Assembly: GCA_031362405.1 (NCBI GenBank)
Contig: JANLSO010000025.1
Location: 1-49,579, forward strand
Direction: 5' to 3'
Length of the DNA: 49,579 nt
DNA from: JANLSO01 sp031362405
GTDB lineage: Bacteria > Actinomycetota > Thermoleophilia > Miltoncostaeales > Miltoncostaeaceae
The notes under the pieces are model-generated. The model did not search any database, had not been told where the DNA came from, and was given only the letters and a program-made list of their open reading frames with translations. Both the position numbers and the translations under genes were made by a program. Below, one piece after another: positions 31,970 through 39,883 of this stretch. The first letter of the stretch is position 1; each line of letters begins with the position of its first letter.

Positions 31970-32243
31970 GGCCAGGGCCGGCCGACCCCAGGTCGGTCGA
32001 GCCGGTCCTGGCCTTCTTTGATCTTCATCTTCTTCTATAGGTACGGGTCGAGCCGATGCGACCCACTGGCGTCAGGCAGGTCGCGCCCGTGAGACCGACT
32101 CTCCGCGGGTAGCCGCTCGCGGTCGCGGTAGCCGCCCTTCGTGGCCTCCAGGACAGACGAGCGACGCGCGTTTGCGCTCTCTCTGCCCCTGAGACGGCCA
32201 AATCGCCGTTCACGTCGCCGCCCGGGCACGCGGACGCGCGGCC
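31970..32243. repeat. Two-block repeat, copy 2, block B
   Basis: About 274 bases matching 23411-23691. Minus-strand frames of both copies share GDLAVxGxxRAxTxVxRLS, so the block may come from an old coding sequence. No intact gene is present in the block. Confidence 0.7.
31972..32011 (+). terminator. Conserved hairpin (copy 2)
   Basis: Outer stem CCAGGGCCGGC/GCCGGTCCTGG (11 bp, one G-U pair), the same inner stem and bulge as copy 1, followed by CCTTCTTTG. An A-U pair in copy 1 is a G-U pair here, so the fold is preserved. Confidence 0.5.
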
Positions 32244-32274
32244 CGAGGCAGCGCTCAGAGTCGCGTGGTCTACC

Positions 32275-32871
32275 TCAGCGGCCGGTCAGCCAGTTCTTGA
32301 CGGCCGCGGGGCCGTCGATGTGGCTGAACTCGGAGGCGTCGAGCGCGGCGCGGGCGATCATCTCCCGCTCGATCGCTTGGAGATCGGGCGGGCCCCTCGG
32401 TGCGTCAGTGCCTCCTGAACGGGCTCGGCCGCGTTGACGGCCGTCGTGCGCGGCCCATCGTTCCCGTTCGCGGGCCTCGTGGTCGGTGACCAGGTACGCC
32501 AGCAGGGCGTAGAGCACCATCGCGCCCGGCCCTCTGCGTGGCTCGCCGCGGAGCCGGACGCGCTCCAACAACCCCAGGACTTCCAGGGCCGCGATATGCC
32601 GGTAGTGGGTCGCCCGGCTGCGGGTCGTGTGGACACCGAGCGCTCCAGCCGCGCCGCGCTCGTCGTGTGAGCCGCAGAGCTCAGCCGGTGAGACACCAAG
32701 CGTGCCGGGCCGGTTGCGGCGTCGCTGACGCCAGCCCTCATCTTGCAGGACGAGCCATGTCGGCAGCAGGTGAAGCGCTCCGGCGGCGGCCAGCAGCTGG
32801 GTCACGTCGCGGGCGACGGCGGTGAAGCTGCGCCGTCCGCGTGGCTCCGACCACACCACGCCCGCCCTCAC
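32275..32871 (-). CDS. Unknown protein with winged-helix-like segment
   Basis: 198 residues from a GTG; the start is uncertain. Residues about 80-115 (LGVHTTRSRATHYRHIAALE then VLGLLERVRLRG) look like a winged helix. The rest is Arg-rich, and the C-terminus (EFSHIDGPAAVKNWLTGR) is distinct. It may be a replication- or plasmid-type regulator; I cannot name the family. It lies between the repeat and tRNA-Arg. Confidence 0.45.
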   Translation of the reverse strand: MRAGVVWSEPRGRRSFTAVARDVTQLLAAAGALHLLPTWLVLQDEGWRQRRRNRPGTLGVSPAELCGSHDERGAAGALGVHTTRSRATHYRHIAALEVLGLLERVRLRGEPRRGPGAMVLYALLAYLVTDHEARERERWAAHDGRQRGRARSGGTDAPRGPPDLQAIEREMIARAALDASEFSHIDGPAAVKNWLTGR

Positions 32872-33012
32872 GGCGACCGCCGCGACGGGTCAAGGTCATC
32901 TGTCCGCGAAGGCCCCGCAATGTTTCCCGCAACGCCTTGTCGGCGCCTGGCGGTCTTTCCGCGCGGAAGGCGGAAAGAGTCGAGAACGCCGTATCCATAA
33001 GGGTTCTCGTGA

Positions 33013-33086
33013 CGCGCCCGGAGGGATTCGAACCCCCGACCGGCGGATTAGAAGTCCGCTGCTCTATCCGGCTGAGCTACGGGCGC
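33013..33086 (-). tRNA. tRNA-Arg (anticodon TCT)
   Basis: Minus-strand cloverleaf: acceptor GCGCCCG/CGGGCGC, D-arm AGCTCAGCCGGATAGAGC, anticodon stem GCGGA/TCCGC with loop CTTCTAA (TCT), T-loop TTCGAAT, discriminator G at 33013. CCA is not encoded. Its 3' end faces the accessory region, the usual side for integration of mobile elements. Confidence 0.97.
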
Positions 33087-33125
33087 AAGGGCCGCGAACG
33101 TTAGCCGACGCGGGGCATACATCAT

Positions 33126-33141
33126 GCGTAGTTTACTACGC
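33126..33141. promoter_or_regulatory. Palindromic operator before vapBC
   Basis: Perfect palindrome GCGTAGT-TT-ACTACGC. A further GTAGT half-site overlaps the -10 box at 33158-33162. The position over the -35 region fits autorepression by the antitoxin-toxin complex. Confidence 0.55.
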
Positions 33142-33158
33142 TATCGCGGAGGCTGGTG

Positions 33159-33164
33159 TAGTAT
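33159..33164 (+). promoter_or_regulatory. -10 box of leaderless vapBC promoter
   Basis: TAGTAT ends 6 bases before the ATG at 33171, so transcription should begin at the start codon. Confidence 0.5.
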
Positions 33165-33170
33165 GTCAGC

Positions 33171-33467
33171 ATGGCAGCCACCGAGTTCCTCGACGTCAAA
33201 GAAGCCGCCGAGTTGACCGGCCGAACGCGGGAAACGGTGCGGCGGTGGGTGTGGTCGGGCCGCCTTCCCGCCCAGCGCAGCGGCCGCAAGTTAGTGGTGT
33301 CGCGCGCGGATGTCATGCGCATCGCCGGTCCGTTGGACGCAGCGCGCCCGACGTTCAGCGACTGGGCCACTGAAGCGATGACGCGAATCGACGCCCGCCG
33401 GCTGACGGATCAGCCGACTGATTCCGCCGCCGACCTGATCTTTGCGGACCGCCTCACCCGGCGATGA
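33171..33467 (+). CDS. HTH antitoxin (excisionase-type DNA-binding domain) of a VapBC system
   Basis: 98 residues. An HTH_17 domain at 5-52 (FLDVKEAAELTGRTRETVRR, RWVWSGRLPAQRSGRK, VVSRADV) is followed by a linker and a toxin-binding tail (SAADLIFADRLTRR). It is 12 bases upstream of the PIN toxin on the same strand. It should bind the palindrome at 33126 and neutralise the toxin. Confidence 0.82.
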   Translation: MAATEFLDVKEAAELTGRTRETVRRWVWSGRLPAQRSGRKLVVSRADVMRIAGPLDAARPTFSDWATEAMTRIDARRLTDQPTDSAADLIFADRLTRR

Positions 33468-33479
33468 ACGTGAGCGACG

Positions 33480-33905
33480 ATGCCGGTCTGTGACGCCAGC
33501 ATCGTTGTCGACTGGATCGCACCGGTCGTCAATCCGCCCGACGATGTCGTCGACCTACTGAAACGGATGCAGGCGGCGAATGCGGCAATCGTCGGTCCCG
33601 TGCTGCTTCTTCATGAAGTCTCCAATGCTCTCCTCACCGGTGTACGGCAAAGACGTTGGTCGGGTACCGACGCCGACGAGTCGTTTCGGTTGCTCCGCGC
33701 GATGGCGGTCACCGTGACCGACGTGGTTGAGGACCTCGGCCGGGCGTGGGATCTCTCTCGACGTTACGACGAGCATCCGATCTACGACATGGTTTACGTT
33801 GCGTTGGCGGAGCGGCTTGGAGAGCGCCTCTTCACCGCCGATCAGCGGCTCCTGCGCAGAGTTGCCGGCCTCGATTTCGTTGTCGGACCAGACGCGCCTC
33901 TCTGA
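33480..33905 (+). CDS. vapC: VapC-type PIN-domain ribonuclease toxin
   Basis: 141 residues. All four acidic PIN residues are present: Asp5 (CDASIVVDW), Glu46 (LLHEVSNALL), Asp103 (PIYDMVYVALA) and Asp121 (FTADQRLL). An intact Mg2+-dependent RNase toxin is expected, probably against a tRNA or rRNA. It follows its antitoxin by 12 bases and ends at a strong hairpin. This is one of two clearly intact toxin genes in the accessory region, the other being hicA. Confidence 0.9.
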   Translation: MPVCDASIVVDWIAPVVNPPDDVVDLLKRMQAANAAIVGPVLLLHEVSNALLTGVRQRRWSGTDADESFRLLRAMAVTVTDVVEDLGRAWDLSRRYDEHPIYDMVYVALAERLGERLFTADQRLLRRVAGLDFVVGPDAPL

Positions 33906-33913
33906 GGAAGCTT

Positions 33914-33945
33914 CGTCCCGGCCCTGCGATAGCAAGGCCGGGACG
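33914..33945. terminator. Bidirectional terminator between vapC and the nitroreductase gene
   Basis: Stem CGTCCCGGCC/GGCCGGGACG (10 bp) plus an inner TGC/GCA around a GATA loop, placed between two convergent stops (33905 and 33954). Confidence 0.75.
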
Positions 33946-33953
33946 CGCCAGTT

Positions 33954-34955
33954 CTACGACAGGTACTTACCTGTGTCGAGACCACGCTCTTCCATGAGCT
34001 TCATGAACGTCTCGCGCATCTCCTCGGGGTAGTCCGGGAGGTTGCCTTCGGCGAGGACCTGGGCCGCGCGGGCACGAATGTGCGGGCCGAAGTCCCAGTC
34101 GTCGTCGTTCATCAGGCGCTTGACTTCCTTCTCGGGCCAGGAAACGACACCGGGCTCGCGACCGTGCGCACCGGCGAGCTTGTCGATCTCCTCGATGCGG
34201 CCGGGAAGCGGAGCCTGCTCCTGCAGCATGCCCTTGGCGGTCAGCGCCGCGTTCACTTCGGGGTCGGGCATGAACGGGGTGCCGTAGGCGTCCTTGTGGA
34301 ACAGCTTTTCGAACTTCAGGCGGGCGCGCTGGCCGCCGGCCTTCTCGTCTTCGAGGGGGTAGCCGATGGCGTGGCCCCAGGTCAGCTTCATGCTCGGCGG
34401 AAGACCGAAGGCCTTCTCGACGCCGCCCGGCTTACGGCCGAAGGCGATAAGGATGCTGCCAACGTCGACGCCGACACCTGCGAGAACAGCCTGGGCAACA
34501 GCCTGGCCGCTCTCGAAACGCAGCAGCGTGTCGGTGCGCTCGGTCGGGAAGCTCATCAGGCGCGGCACCGTCTGGGTCATCGTGAACTCGTAGTTCCAGC
34601 CGTGGTACTTGGTGAGCGCACCAGAAAGAGCGAGGGTCGAAAGACCATCGTTGGCACGGCCGTACCAGGCGTTCAGGTTCGTCAGCCAGAAGATCAGGTG
34701 CGAGCACTGGTTGATGATCTGGACGTTGAAGCCCGAGACGCACTCCTCGATCTCGTCCCAGAGATCACAGGTTTCCTTGCTGACAACGATTGCTTCAGTG
34801 GCGTTGATGTTGCCCTGGCACGACGCGAGACGAGCCCCCTGAAGGATCGTCTGGAGCTTCCAGTCTTCGACCTTCTTGTCGGCGTCGAAGTAGCGGATGC
34901 TGCGCCGGTCGCCGATCGTTTGAAGGATCGTCTTATCCGGGATAGTGACTGACAC
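33954..34955 (-). CDS. Nitroreductase-family flavoprotein
   Basis: 333 residues from the GTG at 34955, with GGGGAG six bases upstream. The N-terminal half has the family's FMN-binding start (TIGDRRSIRYFDADKKVEDW, then ILQGARLASCQGN) and GVDVGSILIAFGRKPGG. The C-terminal ~130 residues extend beyond usual nitroreductases (GRIEEIDKLAGAHGREPGVV). FMN-dependent reduction is predicted; substrate unknown. By eye its codon choice is more biased to AAG/TTC/GAG and slightly lower in GC than neighbours, suggesting high expression or transfer. It is divergent from 35176. Confidence 0.82.
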   Translation of the reverse strand: MSVTIPDKTILQTIGDRRSIRYFDADKKVEDWKLQTILQGARLASCQGNINATEAIVVSKETCDLWDEIEECVSGFNVQIINQCSHLIFWLTNLNAWYGRANDGLSTLALSGALTKYHGWNYEFTMTQTVPRLMSFPTERTDTLLRFESGQAVAQAVLAGVGVDVGSILIAFGRKPGGVEKAFGLPPSMKLTWGHAIGYPLEDEKAGGQRARLKFEKLFHKDAYGTPFMPDPEVNAALTAKGMLQEQAPLPGRIEEIDKLAGAHGREPGVVSWPEKEVKRLMNDDDWDFGPHIRARAAQVLAEGNLPDYPEEMRETFMKLMEERGLDTGKYLS

Positions 34956-35175
34956 TCTGGTCTCCCCTGGTCCGTGTGGTTCGCGTAGTCCGCCGCCGGC
35001 GCGAGCGCTGAGCGGAGCACGGCCTCGGCGAAGGCCGTGGCGCGTGTCGAGAACATACGCGGAAACCACACCTCGTGGCGACTGTTGCGACGTGGAAAGT
35101 TGTCACGGGAATCCGCGTCGATCGTCCGGTGAGGTCGGCGGAACCTACCGCGACGAATCGCTAGCATGCCGCCCC

Positions 35176-35538
35176 ATGCCTACTCTCATGTTTGTCACCG
35201 TCCCCACCGACCAAGTCCTCAACAAAGAGGGCAAGGTCCGCTACCCCGGATCCGAAGTCGCGGCCGAACGCCTTGCTGCCGCCGGCTGGACCGTGGAAAT
35301 CGTCGACCCCACATGGCCGACACCCCTCCGACGAGGCGAGGAACTGAAGCCCGACCTCGCCCTGGTCTCGTGTTACAAAGCCGCCCCCCGCTCACGCGAC
35401 GCCGCATCGATGCTTGCGCGAATGAGCGAGATCCCCGTCTACACCGTAGGCGTGACCCAAGGCGACGACGCGTTTCGCACGATGGCTCCGACCGTCAGTG
35501 TCCTCAAAGGCATCTCGGAGCTTCCCGCCCCCAGCTGA
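35176..35538 (+). CDS. Unknown small alpha/beta protein
   Basis: 120 residues (MPTLMFVTVPTDQVLNKEGK). The pattern of strands and helices (AAGWTVEIVDP, PDLALVSCYKAAPRSRDAAS, IPVYTVGVTQGDDAFRTM) resembles a receiver-like or cobalamin-like Rossmann fold, with Cys and Lys in SCYK. No family was recognised. TAGCAT at 35162-35167 lies 8 bases before the ATG, so the leader is almost absent. It is divergent from the nitroreductase-family gene, with 220 bases between the starts. Confidence 0.6.
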   Translation: MPTLMFVTVPTDQVLNKEGKVRYPGSEVAAERLAAAGWTVEIVDPTWPTPLRRGEELKPDLALVSCYKAAPRSRDAASMLARMSEIPVYTVGVTQGDDAFRTMAPTVSVLKGISELPAPS

Positions 35539-35563
35539 CCCGAGGGGTTCGGACAGGCTGAGG

Positions 35564-37960
35564 TCAGTCCGACTCTTCGAGCACCGCGTAGGTCGCTCCG
35601 TCTCCACCCTCGTTGGGCGGAGCGGCCTCCGCTCGTTCAACCAACGGGTGACGTTTGAGTTCGTCGCGAACCGCCACTCGAAGCGCACCCGTACCGTGCC
35701 CATGGATGACGCGCAGGCGGGAGCGCCCCACCATTGCCGCCGCGTCGACGGCCTCGCGCACCTGCTGACGAGCCTCCCCGGCCCGGGTACCACGCACATC
35801 GATCTCGGACGGGGCCGCCACCAGAGCGGGCCGGGCCTCCATCGGTCGCTCGCGCTCGGTGAGATCGGCTGGCCGTGGGCCGCTGAGCACCACCAGCCGC
35901 CTGGCAGGAACGCGCAGGCGGATCTTGTCGCCTTGAACCTCGGCCGTTTTGCCTTCCAGGGCAACGACGACACCCCGGAAACCCATCTCGGGATCGTTGA
36001 CCGAATCACCGACGGCCACCGGTCGGCTCGGTGGACGTGCCGTCGCGGAGCGTATCGAAGCACCCGCCCGTGAGGCCGCGGCGGAGGCCGCCCCGAGCCG
36101 ACGATCACGCTCACGAGCACCGCGATCGTCACCCCGATCGGCGCCCAACGCGCGCTTTGCCTCGGCCCGGCGAGCGGAGCTGATCTGGGTACGCAGGTCG
36201 GCAAGCTCACGTGTGGCGGCCGACAGCTCAGCAGCGGCCTCGTTGCGTACCCGCTCACGCTCGCGCTGCGCGTCGTCACCCACGCGCTCCAGCCGTCGCT
36301 CGAGTTCGGCGGCACGCTCGTCGGCGTGACGCGTGGCCTCCTCGGCAGCGCGCCGTTGCTCGAAGTTGCGCTGCCGCTCGTCGTCGGCGGCCGCGCGCGC
36401 ATCGGCCGCTTCGCGCATGAGATCGTCGACGTGGCGACGGGCCGGGCTCATCGCGGCGCGGGCGGCGGCGATGACGTCCTCCCCAAGGCCCAACCCGCGA
36501 GCGATCGAGAGAGCATGAGAGGCACCCGGGGCGCCGACCGCGAGCGAATACAAAGGCCGCAGCGTTCCGGCTTCGACGCCGACTGCGGCGTTTCGGGCGC
36601 CCGGCGTGGCCGCCGCCCACTCCTTCAAAGCGCCGAGGTGCGTGGTCGCCAGCACCAGGGCGCCGTTCGCCACCAGCCGCTCGAGAACCGCTTGCGCCAG
36701 CGGGCCTCCCTCTTCGGGATCTGTGCCGCCGGCGACTTCGTCGAGCAGCACGAGCGACCGTGGGCCGGCGGTGGCGATGACGTCGATCAGCGTGCGCACG
36801 TGCGCCGAGAAGGTCGACAGGCTGAGGGCGATCGACTGGTCGTCGCCGATGTCGGCGAGGATGTGGTCGAAGACCGGCAGCCGGGCGCGTTCGGCGGGCA
36901 GGCGCAGCCCGCATTGGGACAGCATCGCCATCAGGCCGAGGGTCTTCAGGGCCACGGTTTTGCCGCCGGTGTTCGGCCCGCTCACGACGAGGGCCCGCAC
37001 CCCTTCGAGCGGTAGGTCGATCGCCACGGCGGTGGCGGGATCCAGTAGCGGATGCCGGACGGCGATCAGCGTGACCTCATCCGAATCGTCGACGACGCAC
37101 CCCCGCCACGCGTGCGACAGGTGCGCCCGCGCCAGGGCGAGATCGTGTTCGGAAAGGGCGGTGACCGCGTGCTCGAGGGCGGGCGCGTCTGCGGCGACGC
37201 GCGCCGACAGCGCGGCGAGAATCCGCTGAACCTCAATGGCCTCCGAGGCAATCAGCTCGCGCACGCGGTTGTTGGCCTCGACCATCTCGAAGGGCTCGAT
37301 GAAGAGGGTCTGCCCCGAGCCGGAGCTGTCGTGCACGAGGCCCGGCACGGCAGATCGCGACGACGCCTTGACCGCGAGAACGGGTCGGCCAGAGCGCTCG
37401 GTGGTGAAGGTCTCCTGGAGGTGGTTGCGCAGGCGCCCCGCGAGCCGGCGCAGCGTTTCTGCCGCGGTGCGGCGCGCATCGGTGAGCTGGCGACGAAAAT
37501 CGGCGAGTTCCCGCGAAGCCGCGTCGAGGAGGCCCCCGCGACCGTCGAGCGCGCGAGCAAGGACCGCCGCGAGGCCTTCGAGCGCCATGGCATCGATGAC
37601 CTCCAGACGCGCGGCGAGTGACGGGGCGATCTCCTTTTGAGCCTGGACCGCGGTGCGCACCTCCAGCGCAACCCCGATCGTCGCCGTGATCCGTTCCAGA
37701 TCGACGATCTCGAGGACGGAGTTGCGCGCGGCCGCGGCGATCGCCTCGCGGACATCGTGGGCGCCACCCGGCCCCGAGACTGCGATCTCAGCAAGGGCGA
37801 ACGCTTCTTCGGTCTCGCGCCGAAGCTGGACGACGGTCGCGTGCTCGGTGGCCGGGGCGAGCTTGTCGGCAAGGCGCTGGCCCCCGTCAAACGCGCAGTA
37901 TCCGCGAAGCCGGTGGCGGACCTCGTCGAGTTCGAGAAGGTTTTGAGAGCGGGGATCCAC
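35564..37960 (-). CDS. mutS2: Endonuclease MutS2
   Basis: 798 residues from the GTG at 37960 (MDPRSQNLLELDEVRHRLRG). It lacks the MutS mismatch-recognition domain. The core has the clamp/lever helices, Walker A GPNTGGKT (about 327-334), the Walker B region LVLLDEVAGGTDPEEG, and an H-loop ATTHLGALKEW. A coiled coil (about 500-630) and a C-terminal Smr nuclease domain (from about 718: IDVRGTRAGEARQQV, then RVIHGHGTGALR) follow. MutS2 limits recombination and rescues collided ribosomes. TACGAT at 37968-37973 is 7 bases before the GTG (probably leaderless). Confidence 0.93.
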   Translation of the reverse strand: MDPRSQNLLELDEVRHRLRGYCAFDGGQRLADKLAPATEHATVVQLRRETEEAFALAEIAVSGPGGAHDVREAIAAAARNSVLEIVDLERITATIGVALEVRTAVQAQKEIAPSLAARLEVIDAMALEGLAAVLARALDGRGGLLDAASRELADFRRQLTDARRTAAETLRRLAGRLRNHLQETFTTERSGRPVLAVKASSRSAVPGLVHDSSGSGQTLFIEPFEMVEANNRVRELIASEAIEVQRILAALSARVAADAPALEHAVTALSEHDLALARAHLSHAWRGCVVDDSDEVTLIAVRHPLLDPATAVAIDLPLEGVRALVVSGPNTGGKTVALKTLGLMAMLSQCGLRLPAERARLPVFDHILADIGDDQSIALSLSTFSAHVRTLIDVIATAGPRSLVLLDEVAGGTDPEEGGPLAQAVLERLVANGALVLATTHLGALKEWAAATPGARNAAVGVEAGTLRPLYSLAVGAPGASHALSIARGLGLGEDVIAAARAAMSPARRHVDDLMREAADARAAADDERQRNFEQRRAAEEATRHADERAAELERRLERVGDDAQRERERVRNEAAAELSAATRELADLRTQISSARRAEAKRALGADRGDDRGARERDRRLGAASAAASRAGASIRSATARPPSRPVAVGDSVNDPEMGFRGVVVALEGKTAEVQGDKIRLRVPARRLVVLSGPRPADLTERERPMEARPALVAAPSEIDVRGTRAGEARQQVREAVDAAAMVGRSRLRVIHGHGTGALRVAVRDELKRHPLVERAEAAPPNEGGDGATYAVLEESD

Positions 37961-38005
37961 GACCGGGATCGTAGTGCCCTGGCGGTCAACTAAGCTGGCG
38001 AGCGG

Positions 38006-38149
38006 ATGCTCGTTCTCTGTCTCATCATCGTCGCGGTGCTTTTGCTGGGTGCGCTCGGGCTTGCGCTCGCGATGCTCGGCGGCACATGGTTCGCCTCCCA
38101 CCTCTTCCCGCCGGCCGACGAGCCCCCGGCAAAGGGGCCTACCGAGTAG
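38006..38149 (+). CDS. 47-residue single-pass membrane peptide
   Basis: ATG 38006 to TAG 38149. One strong transmembrane segment (MLVLCLIIVAVLLLGALGLA and on to about residue 33) is followed by a short acidic-proline tail (PPADEPPAKGPTE). TAAGCT at 37991-37996 is a possible -10 box giving a 1-3 base leader. It is divergent from mutS2 and convergent with the TPR gene, with 2 bases between stops. Function unknown; coding is supported by composition and fit between neighbours. Confidence 0.6.
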   Translation: MLVLCLIIVAVLLLGALGLALAMLGGTWFASHLFPPADEPPAKGPTE

Positions 38150-38151
38150 CG

Positions 38152-39060
38152 TCAGCCCTCGGCGCGCTCCCATAGCGCGAGGTCGTCGCTCGCCGCACGC
38201 GTGGTCTCGTCGTCAGGACCCAACTCGTCGCGCATCCCGGTGAACGCCTCGCTCAGCATCTCCCGAGCACGATCGCGCTCACCAAGCTCCCACAGCGTCT
38301 TCGACAGGGCATAGGCAGCGACGAGGGTCTCCGGGTCATCGGGGCCGCAGAAGTCCTCGAGGCCCGCGTAGACCTTTTCCTCCAGTTCTCGGGCGCCGCG
38401 ATGATCTCCAAGGTCGAAGAGCGTGGCGGCCAAGTCGGCCATCGCCCCAAATGTGTCCGGGTGTTCGGGGCCGAAGATGCGAAGGCATGCCGCGACGACA
38501 CGTTCGTTCAGAAGCCGGGCACCTTCGAGATCGCCCATGGCGGTCCGGCTTTCGGCCAGCAGCTCGGCGACGAAGAGCGTCTCGGGGTGGTCGGCGCCGA
38601 GATGGTGGTCCGACAGCACGAGAAGCCGCTCTTCCAAGAAGCGGGCGCCCACCGTGTCGCCGGCGATGAAAAGAAGGCGCGCAAGGCTGGCCTCGGCGTC
38701 GAGTGTGTCGACGTCGAAGGGCCCCTTGTCACGCAGGAGCCGAGCCACCAGCGAGCGCTGACCGCGGCAGGCATCGTCGAATCGACCAGTCTCGGCCAAC
38801 AGGGTCGGCAGCATGGCTTCGAGGATCGCATCGCGAGGATCGAGCCGGCCACCGTGCGCCCGGATACGGCCCAGATGCCGCTCGACATAGGGAACCGCCT
38901 TGATGACTTCATCGAGGTCGAGCAGGGCGTCCATCAGCTCGTCCTCGATTTCGTCGACCTCCGGGTGATCACCTCCGAGGGCCGCTCGGCGGTCGGCGAG
39001 CACCAGCCTCAGCAGCTCGCAACGCTCGGCGAGGTCGTCGAAGTCGGGTTCGTCGTTCAT
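38152..39060 (-). CDS. Tetratricopeptide-repeat protein (kinesin-light-chain-like TPR)
   Basis: 302 residues built of about six ~42-residue TPR units, each with a pattern like HPETLFVAELLAESRTAMGD then LEGARLLNERVVA. The spacing and 'GPEHPDT' turns are those of TPR_10/TPR_12. It has no signal peptide and is a cytoplasmic protein-protein scaffold of unknown partner. The N-terminus is acidic (MNDEPDFDDLAERCELLRLV). Confidence 0.8.
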   Translation of the reverse strand: MNDEPDFDDLAERCELLRLVLADRRAALGGDHPEVDEIEDELMDALLDLDEVIKAVPYVERHLGRIRAHGGRLDPRDAILEAMLPTLLAETGRFDDACRGQRSLVARLLRDKGPFDVDTLDAEASLARLLFIAGDTVGARFLEERLLVLSDHHLGADHPETLFVAELLAESRTAMGDLEGARLLNERVVAACLRIFGPEHPDTFGAMADLAATLFDLGDHRGARELEEKVYAGLEDFCGPDDPETLVAAYALSKTLWELGERDRAREMLSEAFTGMRDELGPDDETTRAASDDLALWERAEG

Positions 39061-39162
39061 GAGGCGCAGTTTCGCATGCGGAGCTCCGGGAACGAGTCGG
39101 TCACGTAAGGCCGACCGTGCGCGCGGCTAGTCTTGGTATCCGTCGAACATAGAGGAGCAGCG

Positions 39163-39384
39163 GTGACGAGCACCAATCTCTGGGCCGGCAAGGGTCTTGC
39201 CGCAGACGAAGAGGCCCACACGCGACGGATGGTCGCTCTGTTCGAGCGGTGTGGCGACGATGAAGCTGCCGCGGTCTACGCGCGCTTCCTGCCCGAGAAC
39301 GACGCCGAGTGGACCGTCGACGAGCTCGAGCGGGGTGCTCACGCAGGCCCCTGGTTGGAACTCGGGGCGGAGTTGGGGGACTGA
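39163..39384 (+). CDS. Unknown small acidic protein
   Basis: 73 residues from a GTG with GAGGAG five bases upstream. TAGTCT at 39128-39133 is a plausible -10 box. The sequence is helical (AADEEAHTRRMVALFERCGD then VYARFLPENDAEWTVDELER). No family recognised. It ends at a hairpin shared with the convergent gene. Confidence 0.6.
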   Translation: MTSTNLWAGKGLAADEEAHTRRMVALFERCGDDEAAAVYARFLPENDAEWTVDELERGAHAGPWLELGAELGD

Positions 39385-39390
39385 CGCGCG

Positions 39391-39414
39391 AGCGGCCGCC
39401 CGAGGGCGACCGCT
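39391..39414. terminator. Bidirectional hairpin terminator
   Basis: AGCGGCCGCC / GGCGACCGCT with a CGAG loop: 10 positions, one mismatch, between convergent stops at 39384 and 39434. Confidence 0.6.
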
Positions 39415-39433
39415 GGGCGCAACATCAGCCGGC

Positions 39434-39883
39434 TTACGGCGCGTCGTCGTAAACCTGGACAACGCCAAGGTCGACGTTTGCCGCGAAGGGCCCCGGCTTA
39501 CCCGAGGGCTCCTTGAAGAACAGGTGAGCGACCACCTGGAACGGAATCGTGTCGCTCGCCCCGAGAGCAGGCGTTCCGGCGGCGAAGTTGATCGAGCCGT
39601 TGAAGGAGACGCTGTTACCGACAACGGCGCCCGCGGCGTAGTTGATCAACAGCGGAGCGGAGGTGAGTTCGGGTCCGGACCCGATGGACTCGAGCGAAAC
39701 CCGCAGCTCCCACGTACCGGCCAGAAGCGGCGCGATCGGACCGTCCATGTGCCAGGTGCATGCCACCGACCAGGCGTCCTGGGTGCGGATGACGTTGGTC
39801 GGGGCTCCGCCCGGGTCGATAACGGTGGCCTGAAACTCGCCGCTGAGGGGGCCGGGAAGAGGAACAATTTGAACGGTGGCCAT
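39434..39883 (-). CDS. Unknown beta-rich protein
   Basis: 149 residues from the ATG giving MATVQIVPLPGPLSGEFQAT, with AGAGG six bases upstream. Alternating hydrophobic strands without a signal peptide (AWSVACTWHMDGPIAPLLAG, TWELRVSLESIG, NSVSFNGSINFAAG). It resembles a small jelly-roll or capsid/tail-like beta sandwich in general look only. Family not recognised. Confidence 0.6.
   Translation of the reverse strand: MATVQIVPLPGPLSGEFQATVIDPGGAPTNVIRTQDAWSVACTWHMDGPIAPLLAGTWELRVSLESIGSGPELTSAPLLINYAAGAVVGNSVSFNGSINFAAGTPALGASDTIPFQVVAHLFFKEPSGKPGPFAANVDLGVVQVYDDAP

Noticed and set aside
20404..33012. A prophage or integrative element with integrase
   Set aside because: No integrase, terminase, portal or conjugation gene was seen, and I could not find a second copy of the tRNA-Arg end.
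34080..34952. 290-codon plus-strand frame over the nitroreductase gene
   Set aside because: Minus strand has a ribosome site and family motifs; the plus frame has no recognisable features.
35536..35570. CTGACC...GGTCAG hairpin as terminator between 35538 and mutS2
   Set aside because: Only a 6-bp outer and 4-bp inner stem; too weak to call.
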